A stretch of 64,000 bases of DNA from Rhizosphaericola sp047606825 (GCA_047606825.1 JASGDY010000092.1:62001-126000), one strand, 5' to 3'; shown: positions 17,621-26,759, counted from the first letter of the stretch. Notes: generated by a model not told the origin, from the letters alone. Translations and numbers: made by a program.

Positions 17621-17766
17621 CTATCTCAGCACGGCTCTCATATCCCTAATTTCTGCAATAGGCTTCCCGCTATATTTCTGTATCGCGAGCCATGTTTTAG
17701 ATACTTTTTTATCGGTATCTTTCTTTTTTGTATTCTTTTTACTTGATTTTTTTCTTTGGTATCCAT
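17621..17766 (-). CDS. VapB-like antitoxin, readable only through a -1 frameshift
   Basis: Directly upstream of vapC, a reading frame ending KTWLAIQKYSGKPIAEIRD then MRAVLR and a stop 6 nt before the vapC ATG looks like the toxin-binding tail of a small antitoxin. That frame has no start codon. The ATG at 17766 (MDTKEKNQV...) is in another frame, and the two join if the ribosome slips by -1. The 0-frame codons ATA AAA AAG at the junction form the slippery heptamer A_AAA_AAG (plus-strand 17704-17710). Slippage would give a 48-residue Lys-rich protein. A 1-nt deletion near the start codon, with loss of function, is the plain alternative. A -7 box at 17783-17790 fits the ATG at 17766. Confidence 0.55.
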
Positions 17767-17782
17767 TTTATTCCCTTTTGTC

Positions 17783-17790
17783 CAAAGATA
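17783..17790 (-). promoter_or_regulatory. -7 box of the vapBC operon
   Basis: TATCTTTG on the minus strand matches TANNTTTG, 16 nt before the ATG at 17766. It is back to back with the promoter of the DUF6702 gene. Confidence 0.45.
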
Positions 17791-17855
17791 CGATTTTCCG
17801 AAAAATACAGATACAACATCCATTTTTCAGTCTGCCACATAAGAAAAATATCCTT

Positions 17856-17863
17856 TACGTTTG
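17856..17863 (+). promoter_or_regulatory. -7 box of the DUF6702 gene
   Basis: TACGTTTG matches TANNTTTG and ends 22 nt before the ATG at 17886; a TCTG, close to the -33 TTTG, lies 21 nt upstream (17831-17834). Confidence 0.5.
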
Positions 17864-17885
17864 CATCACAATAAAGCGCAAAAAA

Positions 17886-18365
17886 ATGTACTTGGCATTT
17901 CTTCGTTTTTTCCTGTTTTTGCTGCATCCGTTCTTCGTTTCGATGACGGAGGTTGACTACATTCCCAAGGACAAAACGGTGGAAGTGAGCGTGCGCATCT
18001 TTACGGACGACCTGGAAAGCACCATCAAAAACCTACATAAGGACTACCCGCTCGACATCATCCATCCCAAAGACCCCAAGCTCGTCAACGGCTGGATCGA
18101 CCAATATATCCATAGTCGTCTACAAGTGCGTATCGACAATGTGGTGCGTCCGATGCAGTTTGTCGGTTACGAACAGCAGGGTGAAAGTGTCTGGTGCTAT
18201 TTTGAGATCAAAAACGTACCTGAACCCAAACAGATACATGTGTTCAACACACTTTTGTACGACTACAAAAAGGAACAGATCAACATGGTACGCTTCAAAA
18301 ACGGCAATGCCGAGAAGTCCAGCAAGTTGCAGTTTCCGGACAATACGGTGGATTTTAATTTTTAA
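17886..18365 (+). CDS. DUF6702-like exported protein
   Basis: A 159-residue protein with a hydrophobic export signal (about 4-20) and a mature domain of alternating strands and helices. The segments EVSVRIFTDDLESTIKN and YIHSRLQVRIDNV match what I recall of the DUF6702 family of Bacteroidota, which has no assigned function. The ATG at 17886 is preferred: a longer frame upstream runs through the vapBC promoter. Often such proteins sit beside M1 peptidase genes, and one lies 1.4 kb away here, but on the opposite strand. Confidence 0.7.
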   Translation: MYLAFLRFFLFLLHPFFVSMTEVDYIPKDKTVEVSVRIFTDDLESTIKNLHKDYPLDIIHPKDPKLVNGWIDQYIHSRLQVRIDNVVRPMQFVGYEQQGESVWCYFEIKNVPEPKQIHVFNTLLYDYKKEQINMVRFKNGNAEKSSKLQFPDNTVDFNF

Positions 18366-18572
18366 AGACGTCAAGCGTAAAACGAAACGTTTCCTGTTTC
18401 TTATAAGAAGCTGCTCTCGATATGACGAGGATTTTTAAAGCGGATGAATTTAGGATTAAAACCATTCCTTATGTTGACGCACGCATCAAACGGCTATCAA
18501 AGGACTATGCCTCGGACTTTCCCATGTTCTTCTGACCGCTGAATACGGATTACTCCCCACTGTTAAAAACAG

Positions 18573-19496
18573 CTATTTCCTTTTCCTAAAATACAGGCGA
18601 TACGAAAACACCGTTACCAGCATGGCTGACCCCAACACCAGATGCACCGGCTGTGCATAGGCCGGAAAGTCCAGTTTGACCAGCGTAAAGCCCATCGTCA
18701 ACTCGCCAATCACCAAGACCAGCAACAGGAACCCCAATTTTTGCAGTCTGGTATACGAAAGGCTGCGCCAGAACAAAAACACGCAGGCAAACGACGACAG
18801 CCACGCCAGTACTTCGTGGACAATCAATATTGTGCCAGTATTGGACAGCCATTTCCCCCGTTCGGTATATTGCAATGCCTTGGACGTAATATCTACGGAA
18901 GTCCTGACCTGCGTCCCAACCAATATCTGTATAAATACCAATGTCAATGCAACACAGCTTATCCATTTCAGTGTCGTGTCCTGGATGCCGTAACTGCCTT
19001 GCGCCTTGTGGATCATCAACACGCAGATGCCTGCCATCACATATATCGGCAACAGGTGTATCGTCACGGTGTCAACGTGCAGATTGGTGCGTATAGTCAA
19101 CCATCCCAATAGCGACTCTACAATGACAACGACCATCAGCAAGACAGACAGCCAAAAGATAGAAGGTTTGCTACGGTAAAATTTGCGGTAACTGTACACA
19201 ATCAGTCCGATTAGCACAAATCCCAATATGGCCGTACAGAGACGGTTGATATATTCGACCCAGGTATGGAAGGCATTGAACGTATGGTCGATGTCCTGGC
19301 GGCTCAGGTATTTTTCATAGTCCTTGGGAAGCTGCCCCGCGTTCATCGGCGGGATGATACGGCCAAAACAGGTTGGCCAGTCCGGACATCCCATCCCGCT
19401 ATGTGTCGTACGTACGATGCTTCCCGCGAGTATCACGACAAAAATGAGCAACAACACCAGCCTTACAAACCGCACATACGCTTTATTGACCTTCAT
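18573..19496 (-). CDS. ctaA: Heme A synthase, CtaA/COX15 family
   Basis: A 307-residue polytopic membrane protein with eight predicted helices in two similar halves. It oxidises the C8 methyl of heme O to make heme A for cytochrome aa3 oxidase. Family signatures include GSIVRTTHSGMGCPDWPTC near the N-terminus (with paired cysteines C36 and C42), HTWVEYINRL and, in the second half, VGTQVRTS and VHEVLAW with conserved heme-ligand histidines. Its presence implies an aa3-type terminal oxidase. It is not adjacent to other oxidase genes here. Confidence 0.9.
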   Translation of the reverse strand: MKVNKAYVRFVRLVLLLIFVVILAGSIVRTTHSGMGCPDWPTCFGRIIPPMNAGQLPKDYEKYLSRQDIDHTFNAFHTWVEYINRLCTAILGFVLIGLIVYSYRKFYRSKPSIFWLSVLLMVVVIVESLLGWLTIRTNLHVDTVTIHLLPIYVMAGICVLMIHKAQGSYGIQDTTLKWISCVALTLVFIQILVGTQVRTSVDITSKALQYTERGKWLSNTGTILIVHEVLAWLSSFACVFLFWRSLSYTRLQKLGFLLLVLVIGELTMGFTLVKLDFPAYAQPVHLVLGSAMLVTVFSYRLYFRKRK

Positions 19497-19666
19497 GGAA
19501 ACGCCTTATTTGATTCGGTTGTCGGCAAAAATACTAAAAGCAATATTGAAATCTAGCGAATGTTGACAGATACTCCAATTTGTACGGTAGTAATCAAAGT
19601 AAGAAAACAAAACCCACACATGTCATCTTCCTTTTTTTGCTTTTTCCTTTTTACTTTTGGTTTCTT

Positions 19667-20263
19667 ATGTTAGAAGCTTATCTGGATGGATTTCGGGTTG
19701 AGGCAGGCTGTGACGAGGCGGGACGCGGATGTTACGCCGGGCCGGTATTCGCGGCGGCGGCTATTTTGCCACACGATTTTTACCATCCACTGCTCAACGA
19801 CAGCAAGCAGGTAAAAGAAAAAGACCGCAACACCTTACGCACGTATATCGAACAAAACGCACTTGCCTATGCCGTCGGCATGGTAACAAATGAAGAAATA
19901 GACCAGATCAACATCCTGCGCGCCTCTTTCAAGGCAATGCACCTCGCGATCGACCAGCTACGCACCCGTCCCGATTTTCTCCTGATAGACGGCAACCGGT
20001 TTGACCGCCATCCGTCCATTCCGCACCTTTGTGTCGTCAAAGGCGACGGAAAATATGCCTCTATTGCCGCCGCCAGCATATTGGCCAAAACCTACCGTGA
20101 TGCATACATGACTGCACTCGACGAGGATTTTCCGATGTACAACTGGAAAAAAAATAAAGGCTACGGCACGCTCGACCACCGAAAAGCGATTGCCCGATAC
20201 GGCTTGTCGCCCTACCACCGGAAATCGTTCAACATATTGCCGACACAGATAGTGCTGTTTTGA
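19667..20263 (+). CDS. rnhB: Ribonuclease HII
   Basis: RNase HII removes ribonucleotides from DNA and RNA primers. The 198-residue protein carries the catalytic DEDD set: D/E in GCDEAGRGCYAGPV, an Asp in LLIDGNRFD and an Asp in KTYRDAYM. The GRG motif that recognises the ribonucleotide is intact and the C-terminal KNKGYGTLDHRKAI...GLSPYHRKSF is typical. I start at 19667 because the 29 codons upstream are a T-rich, hydrophobic run absent from the family. Confidence 0.93.
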   Translation: MLEAYLDGFRVEAGCDEAGRGCYAGPVFAAAAILPHDFYHPLLNDSKQVKEKDRNTLRTYIEQNALAYAVGMVTNEEIDQINILRASFKAMHLAIDQLRTRPDFLLIDGNRFDRHPSIPHLCVVKGDGKYASIAAASILAKTYRDAYMTALDEDFPMYNWKKNKGYGTLDHRKAIARYGLSPYHRKSFNILPTQIVLF

Positions 20264-20452
20264 ACCTACTGCACAAAGAATAAAAATTAGCTGCCTTGTC
20301 ATTCAATGTGCCAACCGACGGTTATGATTTAATATTATCCTGCTATATATTGCGTATTGAGGGGTTGTCACCAACAATTTTATTGGTTTGTATTCATTGC
20401 TCCTCCTTTTAAATGCAAAATTTTCCGTACATTAGCCGAAAATGTACACATT

Positions 20453-20662
20453 ATGAAAAGATTGAATCTGTATTGCTTCATTGGTGGACTTTTATTGGTA
20501 TTGATGGGCACGGTGAGCATTAGCCATTTTGTCGAAACGCCTAATTTCGGCATAGCCAACACCTCTTCCAAAATTGGTCAATATGCCGGCATGGCATTCA
20601 TTCCGCTGTTTGGTTTGCTGATGCTGGTGGAATCCATCCGTAGGTTTAAGTTAGAGAATTAA
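20453..20662 (+). CDS. Small two-helix membrane protein, unknown
   Basis: A 69-residue product with two hydrophobic helices (about 7-27 and 44-63) joined by a short loop, ending with RRFKLEN, so both ends are probably cytoplasmic. I do not recognise a family. The ATG at 20453 is chosen; a longer frame reaches back 32 codons but shows no coding character. It lies between rnhB and the deacetylase gene with 110-190 nt on either side. Confidence 0.5.
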   Translation: MKRLNLYCFIGGLLLVLMGTVSISHFVETPNFGIANTSSKIGQYAGMAFIPLFGLLMLVESIRRFKLEN

Positions 20663-20774
20663 TACTCAACCATTTAGTATCAACATCTGTGTAAAAATAT
20701 TTTCGGAAGAAAAGGCATTTTATTTCGATACCAATCAAAAAAAGGCATAGCTTACGCCGCAAATCATTCTTTCT

Positions 20775-21632
20775 ATGCTAAGCTTTACCAATAAGGTAAG
20801 AAGCCTTTCTCTTCCAGCGCTGCTTGCTGCAACTTTGTTGGCAGGTACAAGCTGCCAAAACGGAAAGGACAAACGAAACGCCGCCGACACCACCAAAGTC
20901 GATTCTGCATCCATCGCCATCCCGACGGGATTGGGTTCTCCTATCACTTACGAACCGGGCAAACGCTACATTTTTCTCGCGTTTGACGACGGTCCTCAAC
21001 CGCCGGGCACGGTCAACTGCAAAAACATTTTCCATGAAGAAGGTGTGAAAGCTACGTTTTTTCTCGTCGCTGCACATGCGTTTGACCCCATGCGGAAACG
21101 TATCGTGGACTCGCTCAACAACAGCTATCCCGAGTTTGTGACGGGCAACCACAGCTCGACCCACGGTTTCCACGACCGCTATCCTATTTTTTACAAAAAT
21201 GTGGACAGTGCCGTCAACGACATCCTGAAAGCGCAGAACGACCTGAACCTAAAACTGAAAATCGTGCGTCTCCCGGGCATGAACACCTGGGCCTCCGCAG
21301 GACAGATACAAGGGCCAAAGTCATCGCAAAATGTCGCCAAAAAGCTGGATTCCTTGGGCTACACGATTATCGGATGGGACACCGAATGGCAGTTTGTCAA
21401 GGGGTCTATACCCAAACAGGGTGCGGAAGAACTGGCAGCGCAGGTCAACAAAAAATTTGACCAGGAATATACCTACCAGCCCAATACGCTCGTGATACTG
21501 GCCCATGACCGCATGTTTGCCAAACCGCAGTACCAGGATTCCCTGCGTAAGTTCATCACGATACTGAAACAGGACAAACGCAATGTCTTCGAGACGCTGG
21601 ACCACTATCCCACCGTACAGAACAGGAAGTAA
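20775..21632 (+). CDS. Polysaccharide deacetylase (NodB domain) lipoprotein
   Basis: A 285-residue exported protein of carbohydrate esterase family 4. The N-terminus looks like a lipoprotein signal, with the cysteine in AGTSC at about 27, though the lipobox is atypical. NodB motifs follow in order: FLAFDDGPQ (motif 1, catalytic Asp and metal Asp), HSSTHG (motif 2, metal-binding His pair), RLPGMN (motif 3), GWDTEW (motif 4) and VILAHD (motif 5). All metal ligands are present, so it should be an active N- or O-deacetylase. The substrate (peptidoglycan, chitooligosaccharide or capsule) is not deducible. Confidence 0.85.
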   Translation: MLSFTNKVRSLSLPALLAATLLAGTSCQNGKDKRNAADTTKVDSASIAIPTGLGSPITYEPGKRYIFLAFDDGPQPPGTVNCKNIFHEEGVKATFFLVAAHAFDPMRKRIVDSLNNSYPEFVTGNHSSTHGFHDRYPIFYKNVDSAVNDILKAQNDLNLKLKIVRLPGMNTWASAGQIQGPKSSQNVAKKLDSLGYTIIGWDTEWQFVKGSIPKQGAEELAAQVNKKFDQEYTYQPNTLVILAHDRMFAKPQYQDSLRKFITILKQDKRNVFETLDHYPTVQNRK

Positions 21633-21666
21633 AATGCCAAGTAAAAAAGGCAAAAGTAAAAACGTT

Positions 21667-21713
21667 AATTACCCCAACGGCTCTGTGTCATGCACAGAGC
21701 CGTTGGGGTAATT
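21667..21713 (+). terminator. Perfect 21-bp palindrome after the deacetylase gene
   Basis: AATTACCCCAACGGCTCTGT and its exact complement pair over 21 bp with a 5-nt loop (TCATG). It has no T-run. It may be a strong terminator-like hairpin or a member of a palindromic repeat family; it stands 35 nt after the deacetylase stop and at the edge of the RAYT region. Confidence 0.6.
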
Positions 21714-21897
21714 GGACAGAACAAAATTGGATTTAATCTATCGGTCAGCGTCCCCACCACGGCTGTTGTATTCTAATAACTATATATTTAGTTTATACGG
21801 AACGCACTTTCTCTCAATCGCTTACAACGGAATAAATTCCGTAGCTACAAAATGAAACCGAGATTACGGATCTCTATCCTATGTTGACAAACTTAGA

Positions 21898-21993
21898 ACA
21901 CCACGGCCGTGGTGTTAAGTCCGAAGGACTGTTATGATTATAGAAAAATAAGGACGCTATAACACAAACCCGCCCTCGGCGGGTGACATTTTC
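21898..21993 (+). repeat. Left inverted-repeat block of the RAYT element
   Basis: It contains, in order, ACCACGGCCGTGGT, TTAAGTCCGAAGGACT and the hairpin CCCGCCCTCGGCGGG. The complement recurs at 22632-22727 with small indels. The GC-rich hairpin has the shape of a REP sequence that a RAYT would recognise. Confidence 0.75.
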
Positions 21994-22127
21994 CAATCAG
22001 AGGGCGGATAGCATCCTGTAAATATGGCATAGCGAACAATCGAACTATTCTTACCGGTGGCGAAGCGAACAAATGAAAATCCTCCTTTACCAGAAAAGAC
22101 ATAATTTTAAACAATAAAAAAAGGATT

Positions 22128-22589
22128 ATGGCAGGCACATTCACCCAACTCTATGTCCAATATGTTTTTGCGGTAAAAGGAAGAGAAAATTTGTTACAAA
22201 AACCGTGGCGTGATGAGGTCTTTAAATATATCGCAGGCATCATCAAAGGAAAAAATCAAAAGCCAATCATTGTCAATGGGGTTGCCGACCATATACATGC
22301 ATTTGTCGGCATAAAGCCGTCGATGAACATTTCAGACTTAATCAGGGACATAAAAAACAATGCGACCAATTTTATCAACGACCAAAAATTTATAAAAGGG
22401 AAATTTTCATGGCAGGAAGGATTTGGTGCATTTTCGTATGCGCAATCCCAGATTGACCATGTTTACCAATATATCGCCAATCAGGAACAACACCATCAAA
22501 AAAGAACATTCAGGGAAGAGTATATTGATTTCCTTCAAAAATTTGAAGTTGAATATGACGAGAAGTATTTGTTTGATTGGATAGAATAA
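22128..22589 (+). CDS. IS200/REP-associated tyrosine transposase (RAYT-like TnpA)
   Basis: A 153-residue HUH-endonuclease of the Y1 (TnpA) family. The metal-binding HUH motif is HIHAFVGI in ADHIHAFV, and the catalytic tyrosine lies in HVYQYIANQEQHH. FSWQEGFGAFSYAQSQ and the C-terminal YDEKYLFDWIE are typical of the Bacteroidota group of these proteins. All key residues are present, so it could be active. No TnpB gene accompanies it. Its flanks are palindromic repeats, which fits a RAYT that spreads REP-like sequences. Confidence 0.88.
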   Translation: MAGTFTQLYVQYVFAVKGRENLLQKPWRDEVFKYIAGIIKGKNQKPIIVNGVADHIHAFVGIKPSMNISDLIRDIKNNATNFINDQKFIKGKFSWQEGFGAFSYAQSQIDHVYQYIANQEQHHQKRTFREEYIDFLQKFEVEYDEKYLFDWIE

Positions 22590-22631
22590 GTATCCCATAA
22601 TTTTCGCCAGTATAGAGGTGGTCTTTCTGTA

Positions 22632-22727
22632 AAAATGTCACCCGCAGGAGGCGGGTTTGTGTTATAGGACATATACACATTTCTACAATCCTGATAGTCC
22701 TTCGGACTTAACACCACCGATGTTGTT
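22632..22727 (-). repeat. Right inverted-repeat block of the RAYT element
   Basis: Reverse-complement counterpart of 21898-21993: AAAATGTCACCCGC, the GGCGGGTTTGTGTTATA stretch and AGTCCTTCGGACTTAACACC. It abuts the 3' end of the broken acyltransferase gene. Confidence 0.75.
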
Positions 22728-22791
22728 TTAAAACTATATGCTCCGCTCCTGCGAAACATATAAAGCCGCATTCCAACCCCCTTGATTGGCG

Positions 22792-23897
22792 TTATATGTC
22801 CTTTACACGCCATTTCTTCAATTGGTTGGTCAGCCTTTTCTCTATAAACACATACGTCAGATGGGACAAGGTCGCGGTCCCCACGACAGTAACCACAAAT
22901 GCGATGAGGTAAAACCGGGTGTCCCCCGCCAGGTTATGCGCGTGCATATAGTTTTCCAAAGAGGTAATGAACAGCTTGTGGTTGATGTACAACGAATAGG
23001 AGATGAGCCCCAAATAATAGACAACCCTTGAGGAGAAAAACCGTGTAAGCCAGTTGTCCTCCAGCACCGCCAACAATAGTAGTCCCATCAGCAAATCCAG
23101 CAATATGTCCGCCTTGCGAAACGGCATCAAGAGGATGGCCGCCAGCATAATCAACCACCAGTATTTGCCGCAGCGCGAGACGAGGTCTTTCCTTGTTTCA
23201 TATACTCTGTACGTAGCAATGCCGACAACATAGCTTCCCAGACAGCGAAGCACCGCTCCCGTACCGTTGGACGATCTCAATTGTAAGAGTCTACCCCCCG
23301 CGAATTGCGGATCGTAAAGCAGTTCCGTATTCAACAAGGGCGACAGGACAAAGATGAGTACCGCAACGATTATCAGCGTGCTGATTTTTTTGATATTGTA
23401 GCACCACAGAAAGAGCAGGGGGAACAAAAGATAAATGATCCATTCCGAGCTTAACGATCAGGTAACGCCATTGATATAGAAACTCCTCGGAAACAACACA
23501 TTCAAAAAAGTAAAATTGACCGCCAGCTTCGCAAGTCCGCGTGACAGGTCGATGTAGGGATGCAGTACGACGCAATACAGAATCGTGGAAAGGAAAAAAG
23601 AGGGTAAACACGACAAAAACGCTTTATCATGAAGTCTTTGTAGTTTTCCCTTGATATGCTTTGGCTAAACTTTTTCTTATAGGAAAGAGACAAAACAAAA
23701 CCGCTCAAAACAAAGAAAAGCTCGACCATCACGTACCAGTGGTCCAGTGATATGTAAAACGCTTTCTTGAATGGCGAAGGTTGGTCGCCCATCAGGACGT
23801 TTTCGGTAATGATATACATCCTGAAATGGTGTAAAAGGATTAGAAAAGACGCAATTCCCCTTATGCCCGTTAGTGATTTAATTTCTTGGGTTGCCAT
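22792..23897 (-). pseudogene. Acyltransferase 3 family protein, broken by a frameshift and a stop
   Basis: The N-terminal part (from ATG 23897, MATQEIKSLTGIRGIASFLILLHHF...) and C-terminal part (to 22792) together make one acyltransferase-3/OafA-type membrane protein of about 368 codons. Two lesions separate them. First, a net -1 frameshift occurs near a run of six A (plus-strand 23594-23599): after FCRVYP the correct continuation LPSFFLSTILYCVVLHPY is in another frame. Second, in that frame TGA (23458-23460) replaces the Trp codon expected in the family's W-S-L-S-x-E-W motif. Family members acetylate surface polysaccharides. Two independent lesions make sequencing error less likely and a true pseudogene more likely. 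Confidence 0.8.
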
Positions 23898-23999
23898 AGG
23901 TTTTAATTTTATGCAATGGTACAATAATTTGTCTAGTAAGGTAGGGCTATTTGTATCAAACCCCAACATGGCAAACGTTCCATTTCCCAGCCGCTGCAC

Positions 24000-26660
24000 C
24001 TACAGCCTAAAATACGCCGACATCAAAAACATCCGTGGCTGCAACTGGTAGTTCTTCGTGGCGATGACGTTGCTGCTTGCCGACAGCACCGTAAAGTTGC
24101 GCTCGTCCGCCAGATTGTTGCAGGACAGACGCAGGTCTACTTCTGGTTTGTAGAGTCGATAGTTGAAGTAGGCATCGACGAAGAAGCAATGCGCAATGTT
24201 CTGGCCATTGAGATAGCTCGCATAGTATTCGCTGCTCAGTTGCGTCGTAACCCTTTTAAACAAAAGGAAATTCAACGCGGAGGTTTGTTTGAACTGGCTG
24301 GTCTTCTGATCCTGGAAACCTGCCGACTTGGACGAACTTGTTCCTGTCAAATAATTGGCCTTTAAGTCAATGCGCAGCCAGTCAATGGGCGTAGGCGACA
24401 ACCCAAGACCATAACTGTTGGTCCAGTTGTCAACACCAAAAAGAAAACCGTTTTGCAGTTGCTGCGCCTTGCTTTTGGACAAGCTCACACTTCCCGAAAC
24501 CGTCGTCTTGAGCGGGAATAGATATTTGCTGATATCGCCGCTGATGTTGTACGTCTGCGTCTCGTTGTCGATAGGTACCGTTTCAATCTGATAACTTGTG
24601 CTGGTGACGGTCGAGCCATACATGAAATAGCGATGGTATTGGACATAACTGGAAGTGATGTTCCAGAAAAACATTTTTAATGTTTTCTTATAGGCAAAAC
24701 GCATATTGTAGGTATTGCGGTAGCCGCTGTTGAGCGGCGTGTTACTATAAGACTGCACGGAACGGTAACTCTGCATAATGCCCCCCGCATATACATTGGT
24801 CATGTCCGAAAACGCATTACCATATTGATAGCCTACACTCAATTCATGTTCCTTGGCTATTTTTAATAAATAAGTGATATTGGGCGTTGGGTAGATGTTG
24901 TTTAATTTGTCTTTTGCACCGTTGTCATTGTCATGGTACTGAATATTATAGTAATGCAGCGGAACGTAAATGTTGACGCGGCTTCTGTCTTTTTCAAACT
25001 GTAACGCTGGTGTATAGTAGGCATCCCATTTGTTCCACACCAATCTATTATTAAAACCATCAGACAATTTCCAAGTGTCCTGCAAATCAATAATGCCAAT
25101 ATCGGAACGCAGTTGCTTATGTTCATAAGAAAGTCCGATTTTATTGTTCAGCGTCCAATAGCCTTTTTTAATAATAAAGCTAATATCGTTGTCCGTCGTC
25201 CAGGACGGAAGGTTGGTCTGTTCCAACGACCGTTTGTACTCCACACTGTCATTTAAAATATCGGGCAACCAACCTGGGCGCACCACAAAATCCTGCGGAT
25301 TACGCGAATAGCCCATACTGGAATTATACGACACTATATGGTTGTTTTTGCCTACGGACAACACGCCGTTGAGGTTGTTGGAAAAACTGTTCAATGTCGT
25401 GCGCAGGCTTTGGAAAACGTTGCTGCCATTGGTCGTAACGTCCACGGCATTCCTGTTACCCGCGATGTCTACGAGAAAGGATTCGTTGAAATATTTTTTG
25501 TCGGTATTGTTGTTCAGTGTGAGCGATGCCTGTGCATGGTTGACACGCAAACGGCTGGTAAGAAATTCATTGTATTTAACCGTATCACCAGACGGCAGGT
25601 AGTATGCCGTATTGCTATTACTGGAAAACGGTTGCTCGTCATGTAAAAAATAAGCGTTGAGCCGCAAAGTATTGCCAGACCGGAATTTCAGCATGTCATT
25701 CATATTCAGCATCTGGTTTTTGTTAAAGAGATAACGGCTCTGCCGGATGCCCGGCGGACGACTGTTGGCGATATCGATAAAAGCATCTGCCAGGTCAGAA
25801 TTGGAATAATGGTCTGTCAGGTCGTTGCTTAGGTCGTTGCCCGTATTGTTGGCACTGATATTATTGATTGCTTTAAACTTGGGCTTGAAAGCCATCGTGT
25901 TGACCCTGCCGCTATATTTGGAAGGAGTGCCTGCGGCAAGGTCTGCATTGTTGATCCACTTGAGTTTGCTTCGGTCCTTCAGCCTGATGTTGAGTGCAGG
26001 TTGGTCGGACGGGATGATGCCGTTGAGCATTTTGATGTGTTGGTTATGTTCTATCACCTCCACTTTGTCCACGTCCTTGGACGGAATGTTGTTGGTGGCG
26101 ATATTGTATTTGCCGTCCAGCAAATCATCTCCCTCGATATAAAAGTTGTTTAATGTTTTACCGTTGTATTTTATCGTACCGTCCTCGTCCACGTCGATAC
26201 CGGGTATTTTTTTAATCAAATCACCCAGCACGCGGTCACTGGAATCACGGAACAGATCGGCGTTAAAGCTAAGCGTGTCGGACTTTTGGACGATATAGAT
26301 TCTACTTTGTACACGCACTTCTTCCAAGTGTTTCACTTCTTGTTTTAACACGATATGGACAGGGTCGGTGAGGTTTTCCAGTTTCTGTTCATTCTTGATA
26401 TATCCTGTGGACGTTACCTTAATGGACAAAGATTCATTTTTAAATTTGTCCGTTATTTTAAAACGGAAATTACCAGCGGAATCCGATTTGGAAAAAGCAA
26501 CACCCGCACCGGTGGCCGCCTTGACAAGCGTTACGGTTGCAAACGGCAATGGCGCACCCGCACTGTCCGCAACGGAGCCAGACAATACAACCACGTCCTG
26601 CGCTACGGCGGACGACGTTCCCAAGAGAAAAAGAAGTACAACGAAAATCCTATAACGCAT
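24000..26660 (-). CDS. TonB-receptor-like outer-membrane protein with carboxypeptidase-regulatory domain
   Basis: An 886-residue outer-membrane protein. A signal peptide (1-20) is followed by a CarboxypepD_reg-like beta sandwich (about 25-110), a plug-like domain (about 120-230, containing VLGDLIKKIPGIDVDEDGTIKYNG) and a long beta-barrel with alternating aromatic strands ending in YFRL. No TonB box is clear. The group is usually encoded next to a GLPGLI-family protein, and one lies upstream at 27.0-27.9 kb on the same strand. The substrate is unknown; peptide import or export has been suggested for relatives. The 350-nt spacing contains palindromic repeats. Confidence 0.82.
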   Translation of the reverse strand: MRYRIFVVLLFLLGTSSAVAQDVVVLSGSVADSAGAPLPFATVTLVKAATGAGVAFSKSDSAGNFRFKITDKFKNESLSIKVTSTGYIKNEQKLENLTDPVHIVLKQEVKHLEEVRVQSRIYIVQKSDTLSFNADLFRDSSDRVLGDLIKKIPGIDVDEDGTIKYNGKTLNNFYIEGDDLLDGKYNIATNNIPSKDVDKVEVIEHNQHIKMLNGIIPSDQPALNIRLKDRSKLKWINNADLAAGTPSKYSGRVNTMAFKPKFKAINNISANNTGNDLSNDLTDHYSNSDLADAFIDIANSRPPGIRQSRYLFNKNQMLNMNDMLKFRSGNTLRLNAYFLHDEQPFSSNSNTAYYLPSGDTVKYNEFLTSRLRVNHAQASLTLNNNTDKKYFNESFLVDIAGNRNAVDVTTNGSNVFQSLRTTLNSFSNNLNGVLSVGKNNHIVSYNSSMGYSRNPQDFVVRPGWLPDILNDSVEYKRSLEQTNLPSWTTDNDISFIIKKGYWTLNNKIGLSYEHKQLRSDIGIIDLQDTWKLSDGFNNRLVWNKWDAYYTPALQFEKDRSRVNIYVPLHYYNIQYHDNDNGAKDKLNNIYPTPNITYLLKIAKEHELSVGYQYGNAFSDMTNVYAGGIMQSYRSVQSYSNTPLNSGYRNTYNMRFAYKKTLKMFFWNITSSYVQYHRYFMYGSTVTSTSYQIETVPIDNETQTYNISGDISKYLFPLKTTVSGSVSLSKSKAQQLQNGFLFGVDNWTNSYGLGLSPTPIDWLRIDLKANYLTGTSSSKSAGFQDQKTSQFKQTSALNFLLFKRVTTQLSSEYYASYLNGQNIAHCFFVDAYFNYRLYKPEVDLRLSCNNLADERNFTVLSASSNVIATKNYQLQPRMFLMSAYFRL

Positions 26661-26759
26661 GAAATCGGGTTGAGGAGAAACAATTCAATAAATTATACTT
26701 TACCTCGGATAAAAATGTGCAATGCTATGAACACGTATATGAACAGTAAACATCTTTCG

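Larger units (their letters stand above)
21898..22727 (+). mobile_element. RAYT/IS200-like element bounded by long inverted repeats
   Basis: A Y1 transposase gene lies between two blocks of about 95 bp in inverted orientation (21898-21993 and 22632-22727). Each block holds TTAAGTCCGAAGGACT at its outer part and ACACAAACCCGCC followed by a GGCGGGTGACATTTT hairpin at its inner part. The outer left end also has the palindrome ACCACGGCCGTGGT. No target duplication is seen, as expected for HUH single-strand transposases. The region 21714-21897 upstream is non-coding and carries short palindromes such as CGGAATAAATTCCG. Confidence 0.75.

Noticed and set aside
18422..18535. 37-codon frame after the DUF6702 gene (MTRIFKADEF...)
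   Set aside because: Short, no family similarity, no promoter or ribosome site; it could be a remnant, but the sequence does not allow a call.
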